Shown: in pieces, positions 7,055 through 11,898 of the stretch
How positions within the stretch are numbered: the first letter of the stretch is position 1
How the letters are laid out: each line of letters starts with the position of its first letter
Assembly: GCA_050731755.1 (NCBI GenBank)
Contig: JBOHPP010000226.1
Location: 1 to 11,898 of the forward strand
Source of the DNA: JBOHPP01 sp050731755
Lineage (GTDB): Bacteria > Methylomirabilota > Methylomirabilia > Rokubacteriales > CSP1-6
Direction of reading: 5' to 3'
DNA length: 11,898 nt
Made by a program: the position numbers and the translations under genes
Notes under the pieces: model-generated
What the model was told of the DNA's origin: nothing
Seen by the model: only the letters and a program-made list of their open reading frames with translations
Database searches by the model: none

Positions 7055-7084
7055 ATCAGAGGGTAGAGCGCTGCGCGCAGTCAA
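7055..7084 (-). promoter_or_regulatory. Predicted promoter of the small lipoprotein, leaderless arrangement
   Basis: On the - strand TTGACT (7084-7079), 18 bp, then TCTGAT (7060-7055), with the ATG only 6 bp further on at 7048. The -10 matches the consensus poorly. It is back to back with the hydrolase promoter at 7109-7137, the two -35 boxes being 24 bp apart. Confidence 0.35.
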
Positions 7085-7108
7085 GTTTTGTGACCGAGCC
7101 TCGCCGCC

Positions 7109-7137
7109 TTGACCGAGCCGCCGCCCTCGCCTAGTCT
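7109..7137 (+). promoter_or_regulatory. Predicted promoter of the MBL-fold hydrolase, leaderless arrangement
   Basis: TTGACC (7109-7114), a 17-bp spacer and TAGTCT (7132-7137) are followed after 7 bp by the ATG at 7145. RNA polymerase would start at or next to the A of the start codon, giving mRNA without a leader. Predicted by eye. Confidence 0.5.
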
Positions 7138-7144
7138 CGGAGCC

Positions 7145-8011
7145 ATGCTCCCGATCGCGCTTGGCCGTCTCCGCATCTCCGCGGTCGTCGAGCGCGCCGG
7201 TCCCACCCGCCCCACCTGGCTCCTGCCCGACGCCGCGCCGGAGGCAGTCGAGCGCCACCGCGGTTGGCTCGCCCCGCATTTCCTGGATGAGAAGGGCCGG
7301 TTCCTGCAGAGCATTCACACCTTCGTGATCGTGACGCCGGCCGTGACGGTCCTCGTCGACACCGGCGTCGGCAACGACAAGGACCGCGGCGGGCGCCAGC
7401 CCTTCCACATGCTGCACACGACGTTTCTCGAGGACCTGCGGGCGGCCGGCTTTCCGCCCGAGTCCATCGATCTGGTGCTGTGTACACACCTGCACGTCGA
7501 CCACGTGGGCTGGAATACGCGCCTGGAAGACGGCCGCTGGGTGCCGACCTTCCCCCGCGCGCGCTATCTCTTCCCGCGGCGGGAGTGGGAGTACTGGTCG
7601 GCCGAGCGCAGCGAGGACACCCAGCGCGTCATGGCGGACAGCGTGAAGCCGGTGCTGGACGCGGGGCTGGCCGAGCTGGTCGACATGGATCACCGGGTCT
7701 CGGACGAGCTCTGGCTCGAGCCCACGCCCGGCCACACACCCGGTCACGTCAGCGTGCGCCTGCGCTCGGGGGACGGCGAGGCCGTCATCACCGGTGACCT
7801 CATGCACCACCCGATCCAGGTGGCCGAGCCGCAGTGGGGAAGCCACTTCGACAGTGATCCCGAACAAGCCGCCAAGACGCGCCGGGCGTTTTGCGAGCGC
7901 TATGCCGATCGGCCGGTGACGGTCCTCGGCACCCACTTCCATCATCCGACGGCGGGCCACATCGTCCGCCATGGCGACACCTGGCGCTTCCAGGTGACCG
8001 GCGGCAGCTGA
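7145..8011 (+). CDS. Metallo-beta-lactamase-fold hydrolase
   Basis: Predicted cytoplasmic zinc hydrolase of 288 aa. The signature THLHVDHVGWN gives His115, His117, Asp119 and His120; His197 or His201 in PGHTPGH, Asp218 in ITGDLMHHP and His264 in LGTHFHHP complete a two-metal site. The VDTGVGNDK segment at 71-79 and the GNDK/QPFHML stretch resemble the lactonase/quorum-quenching-like and uncharacterised MBL branch, but the substrate cannot be assigned. The ATG at 7145 is chosen over an in-frame TTG at 7109, which is the -35 box. Only a weak GGAG lies before the ATG, in keeping with a leaderless message. It diverges from the small lipoprotein and converges with the toxin-antitoxin pair. No signal peptide is seen. 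Confidence 0.9.
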   Translation: MLPIALGRLRISAVVERAGPTRPTWLLPDAAPEAVERHRGWLAPHFLDEKGRFLQSIHTFVIVTPAVTVLVDTGVGNDKDRGGRQPFHMLHTTFLEDLRAAGFPPESIDLVLCTHLHVDHVGWNTRLEDGRWVPTFPRARYLFPRREWEYWSAERSEDTQRVMADSVKPVLDAGLAELVDMDHRVSDELWLEPTPGHTPGHVSVRLRSGDGEAVITGDLMHHPIQVAEPQWGSHFDSDPEQAAKTRRAFCERYADRPVTVLGTHFHHPTAGHIVRHGDTWRFQVTGGS

Positions 8012-8020
8012 AGTATGGCC

Positions 8021-8096
8021 AACGGTTGTCGCACCCCGCGCGAATGGGGAGGTTTGGAGGGGGCGGCCGCTGCCCCCCTCCAACTGAAAAAGGACC
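8021..8096. repeat. Intergenic repeat unit A: GC hairpin plus A-rich tail
   Basis: This stretch between the MBL gene and the antitoxin is closely similar to 10300-10370. Shared parts are GTCGCACCCCGCG-like, GAATGGGGAGGTTTGGAGGG, a GCGGCCGC core and CCCTCCAA, then an A-rich tail with AAAAAGGA. TTGGAGGGGG (8054-8063) pairs with CCCCCTCCAA (8074-8083) in a 10-bp stem with a 10-nt loop. No T-run follows on either strand, so it is not a standard terminator. Here no gene on the same strand follows the tail. Confidence 0.75.
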
Positions 8097-8101
8097 GCCC
8101 G

Positions 8102-8347
8102 CTACGACGGGAGGTCCTCCAGTCGGACACCGCGCCCACCTGTGAGGGCTTCCCGCGCCTCCGACACCCGCCGCAGAAACTCGGGATGGTGCTCCAAGCG
8201 GTAGTCGAACCAGTCGTCGTCGCTTTCGAACCCGATGAGCACACCAGCCGGCTTTCCATGCCGCGTGATGACAATTTCCTCCGACTCGGCCAAGCGTAGG
8301 AATCGCGACAGGTCGTCCTTGACCTCAGCCAGCGCCACCTGGCGCAT
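8102..8347 (-). CDS. Antitoxin, Phd/YefM family
   Basis: An 81-aa product beginning MRQVALAEVKDDLSRFLRLA. It shows the Phd/YefM DNA-binding fold: the N-terminal strand and helix with AEVKDDLSRFL, then the hairpin EEIVITRHGKPAGVLIGF (residues about 19-36), followed by an acidic toxin-binding tail with DDDWFDYRLEHHPEF. It should neutralise the toxin encoded just upstream and repress the shared promoter. The start at 8347 is chosen by homology; the frame is open up to 8455 but the extra residues are basic and low in complexity, antisense-type coding within the toxin gene. It overlaps the toxin gene by 23 bp, which suggests translational coupling. Confidence 0.85.
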   Translation of the reverse strand: MRQVALAEVKDDLSRFLRLAESEEIVITRHGKPAGVLIGFESDDDWFDYRLEHHPEFLRRVSEAREALTGGRGVRLEDLPS

Positions 8348-8636
8348 CGGGCGCCCCGCGCTCGGCAAGCCAGCGCGTCGCTTCGGCTTTCGTGACGATC
8401 GCGAGGATCTCGACAGCTTTGGACGTGACGTCATAGAAAACTCGTACCTCCCCAACCCGAAGGCGATACTGCGGCTGGCTTAAGCCGCGCAGGCGCTTGA
8501 TCCGGCTCTTGCTCACTCGGGTCGGCTCGTGCCGCAAGTGCCGTTCGAGAGCATCCCGCACGTCGGCGCGCCGGTAGGCCGGCAGGGCCCGGTAAGCCTT
8601 CGCCGCCTCCGGGGCCAGGACGACCTCGTAGCGCAT
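8325..8636 (-). CDS. Toxin, RelE/ParE family
   Basis: A 103-aa predicted toxin that either cleaves mRNA on the ribosome (RelE type) or inhibits gyrase (ParE type). Visible features are MRYEVVLAPEAAKAYRALP at the N-terminus, the LRGLSQPQYRLRVGEVRVFYDV core with Arg58, Arg60 and Arg65, and the ILAIVTKAEA strand. These are standard for RelE-fold toxins and look intact. A short Ala/Gly-rich tail (APDAPGGAG) lies in the overlap with the antitoxin gene. The toxin gene comes first, the reverse of the usual relBE or yefM-yoeB order. The ATG at 8636 has no ribosome-binding site; it sits 8 bp after a TATATT -10 box. Tail residues could be trimmed by an alternative reading, but the core is secure. Confidence 0.87.
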   Translation of the reverse strand: MRYEVVLAPEAAKAYRALPAYRRADVRDALERHLRHEPTRVSKSRIKRLRGLSQPQYRLRVGEVRVFYDVTSKAVEILAIVTKAEATRWLAERGAPDAPGGAG

Positions 8637-8644
8637 CTGGCCAG

Positions 8645-8673
8645 AATATAGCCAGAATAACTACCAGGGTCAA
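8645..8673 (-). promoter_or_regulatory. Strong predicted promoter of the toxin-antitoxin operon, leaderless arrangement
   Basis: On the - strand TTGACC (8673-8668), a 17-bp spacer and TATATT (8650-8645) are the closest match to the sigma70 consensus in the window. Only 8 bp separate the -10 box from the toxin ATG at 8636. The overlapping inverted sequence CCAGGATTTGACCCTGG and the repeated TTCTGGC motifs at 8637-8681 could serve as operator sites for the antitoxin; that is inference. Confidence 0.6.
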
Positions 8674-8715
8674 ATCCTGGCCGGCAGCGCCGAGGATTCC
8701 CCTCGGAAGACGCCG

Positions 8716-8745
8716 GTGACACGGGGCGGCGCTCTGGCGTAGACT
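8716..8745 (+). promoter_or_regulatory. Predicted promoter of the DUF2182-DUF1326 operon, leaderless arrangement
   Basis: GTGACA (8716-8721), an 18-bp spacer and TAGACT (8740-8745) end 9 bp before the ATG at 8755. The arrangement is the same as for the MBL and toxin genes, and there is no ribosome-binding site. Predicted by eye. Confidence 0.45.
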
Positions 8746-8754
8746 ACCCCGGCC

Positions 8755-9558
8755 ATGGTTCCCGGCCACCGCCACGCCACGGTTTCCGGTCAGGATCCTC
8801 TGGCGATTCGCGACCCGACCACGATCTTGACGTGCGCGCTCCTGCTCGCCATCACCGCGGTGGCCTGGATCCAGGTCGTCTCCAGTATGGGTTCCCACAG
8901 CCACGGGGCGATGACGGCGATGCCCACGCTCCTCGCCCATAGCGTTGCCTACGTCGCCAGCTGGGCGGTGATGATGGCCGCCATGATGTTGCCAAGCGCG
9001 CTGCCGATGATCGCGCTGTACGGCGCGATCCAGCGGAACGCTGTGGGTACCGGAGCCCGGGGCGTGCACGTCGCCCTCTTCACGCTGATGTATCTCGGCC
9101 TGTGGGGGGCCATGGGTGTGCCGGTGTACCTCGCAAGCACGCTGCTGGGAATCGTCGCGGCCGATCTCCTGCCCTATGGCGTCGCGTTGGTGTTGCTCGC
9201 CGCCGGAGCCTACCAGCTGTCGCCGCTCAAACAGGTGTGTTTGCGGGCCTGCCGAAGCCCCCTGGCCTTTCTCCTCGGTCGCTGGCGTCCGGGCGCAGCG
9301 GGCAGTCTCGCGCTGGGCTGGGCCCACGCCGTCTACTGCGTGGGATGCTGCTGGGCGCTGATGGTCGTCCTGGTCGCGGCCGGGGCGATGGGGCTGTCCT
9401 GGGTGTTGCTCATCGCCGCCCTGGTGACCGCCGAGAAGCTCCTGCCACTTGGCGAGTGGATCGCCCGCCTGGTGGGCGGCGCGCTCGTGATCCTGGGCCT
9501 GGCGGTGGCGCTTCGGCCCGACCTGGTGATGCTAATCCGACATGGCCACGTGATGTAA
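8755..9558 (+). CDS. DUF2182 family integral membrane protein, putative metal-binding
   Basis: A 267-aa multi-pass membrane protein with hydrophobic segments at about 23-42, 58-78, 105-128, 135-152, 196-222 and 238-255. Family marks are MMAAMMLP (73-80), YQLSPLKQVCLRACRSP (153-169) with Cys162 and Cys166, and CVGCCWALM (195-203) with three cysteines inside or at the edge of a membrane segment, followed by AEKLLP. His-containing stretches HSHG near 48 and HGHV at the C-terminus may bind metal. The family is annotated as predicted metal-binding; its biochemical role is not established to my knowledge. It is followed 26 bp later by DUF1326, a common partner. The ATG at 8755 has no ribosome-binding site but fits a leaderless start. 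Confidence 0.9.
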   Translation: MVPGHRHATVSGQDPLAIRDPTTILTCALLLAITAVAWIQVVSSMGSHSHGAMTAMPTLLAHSVAYVASWAVMMAAMMLPSALPMIALYGAIQRNAVGTGARGVHVALFTLMYLGLWGAMGVPVYLASTLLGIVAADLLPYGVALVLLAAGAYQLSPLKQVCLRACRSPLAFLLGRWRPGAAGSLALGWAHAVYCVGCCWALMVVLVAAGAMGLSWVLLIAALVTAEKLLPLGEWIARLVGGALVILGLAVALRPDLVMLIRHGHVM

Positions 9559-9584
9559 TCGGACGGACGCGAAAGAGGCCTGTG

Positions 9585-10205
9585 ATGGCGAGTCCCAAGT
9601 GGCGGATCAGCGGCGACTACTTCGAAGCCTGCAGCTGCGACTTCGTTTGCCCTTGCCCGACCTCAGGCCTCAAGGCCCGGCCGACCAAGGGATCGTGCGA
9701 CGCCGGCCTCGTGTTCCACGTCGACCGCGGTTCTTATGGAGACGTCAGCCTCGACGGCCTCAACTTCGCCGTCCTGCTGCACACCCCCGGGGCGATGATC
9801 GAAGGGAACTGGACGGTGGGAGTGATCCTGGACGAGCGGGCCACGGCGACGCAGCGGGACGCGCTCACGACGATCGCCAGTGGACAGGGAGGCGGACCGA
9901 TGGCCGCGCTCGGGCCACTGGTGGGCAAGTTCGCCGGAGCCGAAGCCAAGCCGATCCGCATTGAACGCAACGGGCTACACCGATCGGTGTCGATTCCCGG
10001 TGTGCTCGACATCGCCATCGAGGGTGTGGCCGGCGCGAACCAGAACGAGCCGATCTACTTCGACAACGTCGGGCACCCCGCCGCCACCCGTCTCGCCCTG
10101 GCCAAAGCCTCGCGCGGGCATATGCACGCTTTCGGGATCAACTGGGACGACACGTCAGGCCGGAACAACGCCCACTTCGCCCCGTTCGCGTGGAACTCCA
10201 CCTGA
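9585..10205 (+). CDS. DUF1326 family cysteine-motif protein
   Basis: A 206-aa soluble protein without a signal peptide. The N-terminal EACSCDFVCPCPT motif (residues 15-26) holds Cys16, Cys18, Cys22 and Cys24; Cys38 follows in GSCDAG. This cluster defines the family and looks suited to binding a soft metal such as copper, though this is inference. Later residues include FHVDRGSYGDVSLDGLN and a C-terminal GHMHAFGINWDDTSGRNNAHF stretch, rich in His and Asn. The ATG at 9585 is preceded by AAAGAGG. The gene lies 26 bp after DUF2182 on the same strand, so the two are probably one operon; the conserved pairing suggests that they act together. Function is unknown. Confidence 0.9.
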   Translation: MASPKWRISGDYFEACSCDFVCPCPTSGLKARPTKGSCDAGLVFHVDRGSYGDVSLDGLNFAVLLHTPGAMIEGNWTVGVILDERATATQRDALTTIASGQGGGPMAALGPLVGKFAGAEAKPIRIERNGLHRSVSIPGVLDIAIEGVAGANQNEPIYFDNVGHPAATRLALAKASRGHMHAFGINWDDTSGRNNAHFAPFAWNST

Positions 10206-10258
10206 GTCGGCGACCGTGCAGAGCGTGGCTGGAAGGTCTAGCTGAGGTACGGCAGACG

Positions 10259-10370
10259 GCTGTCGCACCGCGCGCAAACGGGGAGGTCTGGAGGGGGACC
10301 GCTGTGGCACCCCGCGTGAATGGGGAGGTTTGGAGGGGGCGGCCGCTGCCCCTCCAATTAAAAGGAGCGG
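10259..10370. repeat. Intergenic repeat unit B: 42-bp tandem with hairpin and SD-like tail
   Basis: Two tandem copies of the repeat seen at 8021-8096. The partial first copy starts with TGTCGCACC at 10261, the fuller second copy with TGTGGCACC at 10303, giving a 42-bp period. The second copy has the hairpin TTGGAGGGG (10330-10338) with CCCCTCCAA (10349-10357), 9 bp, 10-nt loop, and ends in AATTAAAAGGAGCGG, which is the ribosome-binding site of the amidohydrolase. The whole 168-bp gap between DUF1326 and the amidohydrolase holds little else; I see no promoter in it. Confidence 0.75.
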
Positions 10371-10373
10371 ACG

Positions 10374-11898
10374 ATGCCCTACGACCTGGTGATCAAGAAC
10401 GGCGTGGTGATCGATGGATCCGGCCTGCCCCGCTACCGGGCCGACGTTGGCGTGCGTTACGGCCGCGTCGTGACGATCGGCCGCATCCGTGAGCGGGCTC
10501 GAGAGGTCATCGACGCCGACGGCCACGTGGTGGCGCCCGGCTTCGTCGACGGGCACACCCACATGGATGCCCAGATCTTCTGGGACCCGCTCGGCACCTC
10601 CTCGTGCTGGCACGGCATCACCACCGTCGTGATGGGCAACTGTGGATTCACGCTGGCCCCCTGCGCGGCCGCCGACAAGGATCTGGTGGTCCGAAATCTT
10701 CAGAGAGCCGAGGACATCCCGCCCGCGGCCATGGCAGCGGGCATCGACTGGCGATGGACCACCTATCCCGAGTTCCTCGAGTGCCTGGAGTCCCTGCCCA
10801 AGGGCATCAACTACGCCGGCTACATCGGCCATTCGGCCCTGCGCACCTACGTGATGGGCGAGCGAGCCTTCGAGGCCCAGGCCACCGAGGACGACCTGCG
10901 CGCGATGGAGCGCGAGCTGCGCGATGCCCTGCGCGCGGGCGCCATGGGCTTCACGACCTCGCGCTCGCCCAGCCACGAGACTCCCGACGGCCGTCCGGTG
11001 GCGAGCCGCGTGGCCAGGTGGGACGAGGTGCGCCGGCTCGTGAGCGTGATGGGCGAGCTCGGCGCCGGCATCTTCGAGCTGGCCGGCGAGGAAGTCGACC
11101 GCACGCCGGGCAACCCGGGGTTGCGCGACTATCACATCCGGCTGCGCGACCTGGCCGTGGAGACCGGGCGCCCCGTGACCTTCGGCGTCTTCGGCCGGCG
11201 TGGCGTGCCAGGCGTCTGGCGCAAATACCTCGACCTGCTCGACGAGACGGCCGCCGCCGGCGGCCGGATGTTCGCCCAGGCCCACAGCCGTTCGCTGAGC
11301 GCGCTGCTGTCGTTCAAGACCCAGCTTCCCTTCGACCGGCTGCCGGTGTGGAAGGAGCTCCGCGCGCTCCCCGTCGACGAGCAGCGCCAACGCCTGCGCG
11401 ATCCCGAGCTGCGCCGGCGTCTCGTGGAGGCCTCGGGCGCGCGTGACGACCGGCGGGCCCTCGGCACCGAGGCTCGGCCCGCCGACTACGACTGGCTCTT
11501 CGTCTTCGACAGCGTGTATGGGCCTCACCGCTCGGTGGCCGAGGTGGCGCGCGAGCGCCGCCAACATCCGGCCGAGACGATGATCGAGCTGGCTCTCGAG
11601 AAGGACCTCGACCTCTTCTTCCTGCAGCCCGTCGCCAACGAAGACCAGGACGTCGCGCTGGAGATCATGCGCCACCCGCGCTGCGTCGTGACCTTCTCCG
11701 ACTCCGGCGCCCACGTCTCCCAGCTCATGGACTCCTCGCTCCAGACCCACCTGCTCAGCCACTGGGTGCGCACGAAGCAGGCGTTCACGCTGGAGCAGGC
11801 CGTGCGCATGCTGACCCTGGTGCCGGCCACGCTGTGGGGCTTCGCCGACCGGGGCCTGATCCGCGAGGGGATGGCCGCCGACGTCGTCGTTTTCGGTC
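10374..11898 (+). CDS. Amidohydrolase family 3, N-acyl-D-amino-acid deacylase-like (3' end outside window)
   Basis: The first 508 codons of a zinc-dependent TIM-barrel hydrolase of the D-aminoacylase/dihydroorotase-like group, cytoplasmic, probably cleaving an N-acyl or cyclic amide bond. It starts MPYDLVIKNGVVIDGSG, typical of the beta-sandwich before the barrel. Metal and catalytic positions: His61 and His63 in VDGHTHMD, Cys90 in GNCGF (the D-aminoacylase Cys ligand), His304 in AQAHSR, and the catalytic Asp443 in TFSDSGAH. The strand that normally supplies another His ligand reads PVTFGVFG here, with no His, so the metal site may be altered. Near the end LVPATLWGFADRGLIREGMAADVVVFG returns to the beta-sandwich, so only a short C-terminus is missing. 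AAGGAG lies 8 bases before the ATG. It may be transcribed with DUF2182-DUF1326. Substrate unknown. Confidence 0.88.
   Translation, partial: MPYDLVIKNGVVIDGSGLPRYRADVGVRYGRVVTIGRIRERAREVIDADGHVVAPGFVDGHTHMDAQIFWDPLGTSSCWHGITTVVMGNCGFTLAPCAAADKDLVVRNLQRAEDIPPAAMAAGIDWRWTTYPEFLECLESLPKGINYAGYIGHSALRTYVMGERAFEAQATEDDLRAMERELRDALRAGAMGFTTSRSPSHETPDGRPVASRVARWDEVRRLVSVMGELGAGIFELAGEEVDRTPGNPGLRDYHIRLRDLAVETGRPVTFGVFGRRGVPGVWRKYLDLLDETAAAGGRMFAQAHSRSLSALLSFKTQLPFDRLPVWKELRALPVDEQRQRLRDPELRRRLVEASGARDDRRALGTEARPADYDWLFVFDSVYGPHRSVAEVARERRQHPAETMIELALEKDLDLFFLQPVANEDQDVALEIMRHPRCVVTFSDSGAHVSQLMDSSLQTHLLSHWVRTKQAFTLEQAVRMLTLVPATLWGFADRGLIREGMAADVVVFG

Noticed and set aside
7109..7144. TTG start for the MBL hydrolase at 7109
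   Set aside because: That TTG is part of the -35 box and adds a proline-rich stretch that no MBL protein needs.
7052..8083. Upstream extension of the small lipoprotein frame on the - strand
   Set aside because: It is antisense to the MBL hydrolase and would remove the N-terminal signal and lipobox context; the short start at 7048 explains the protein.
8054..8083. The hairpin in repeat unit A as a terminator for the MBL gene
   Set aside because: The stem is followed by an A-rich, not T-rich, tract on the + strand, and the same hairpin occurs before a start codon elsewhere, so it is better called a repeat.
10155..11762. A 535-codon open frame on the - strand across the amidohydrolase
   Set aside because: It lies opposite a clear amidohydrolase with intact motifs and a good start, and its translation is low-complexity with no domain.
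1..11898. CRISPR array, tRNA or rRNA genes, phage genes, or a defence island
   Set aside because: No regular short repeats with unique spacers, no cloverleaf or rRNA signature, and no phage or defence genes other than the single toxin-antitoxin pair were seen.

Overview
The window is high in G+C throughout and carries tightly packed, ordinary bacterial genes with clear ribosome-binding sites. The mix is a lone TRAP substrate receptor, a PaO-like Rieske oxygenase, a cyclase/AAA/TPR regulator, a DUF2182-DUF1326 pair, a D-aminoacylase-like amidohydrolase and degraded ISNCY-type transposase debris. This suits a soil or subsurface heterotroph, for example Candidatus Rokubacteria/Methylomirabilota or a deltaproteobacterium-like lineage. 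That placement is inference from gene style and promoter look; no rRNA or marker gene is present.

Layout. (1) Bases 1-936 hold wrecked insertion-sequence DNA: the C-terminal end of one transposase on the + strand meets, tail to tail, the N-terminal and catalytic half of a second transposase on the - strand, with at least three frame disruptions. The outer IS end lies at 897-936. (2) 1036-2175 (+) is an intact Rieske non-heme iron oxygenase, convergent with 2178-5396 (-), a zinc-ribbon/class III cyclase/AAA/TPR protein. Their stop codons sit 2 bp apart inside one palindrome. (3) A second, exact 40-bp copy of the IS end lies alone at 5492-5531, between the divergent promoters of the cyclase gene and a TRAP receptor gene (5674-6795, +). 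(4) A hairpin separates the TRAP gene from a small lipoprotein gene on the - strand (6854-7048), which diverges from a metallo-beta-lactamase-fold hydrolase (7145-8011, +). (5) A toxin-antitoxin pair (toxin first) runs on the - strand at 8102-8636. (6) DUF2182 (8755-9558) and DUF1326 (9585-10205) form a two-gene operon on the + strand. (7) An amidohydrolase (10374 to beyond the right edge) follows a tandem intergenic repeat whose tail supplies its ribosome-binding site.

Two patterns recur. First, seven promoter-like sites with TTGAC (or GTGAC) at -35, a 17-18 bp spacer and a TANNNT-like -10 can be read by eye. In four of them the -10 lies only 6-9 bp before the ATG, which predicts leaderless mRNAs. 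Second, an intergenic repeat with a GC-rich hairpin followed by an A-rich, Shine-Dalgarno-like tail occurs at 8021-8096 and again, as a 42-bp tandem, at 10259-10370. No CRISPR array, tRNA, rRNA or prophage was seen. I see no clearly new multi-gene system; the repeat element, the leaderless promoter pattern and the DUF2182-DUF1326 pair deserve the closest look.
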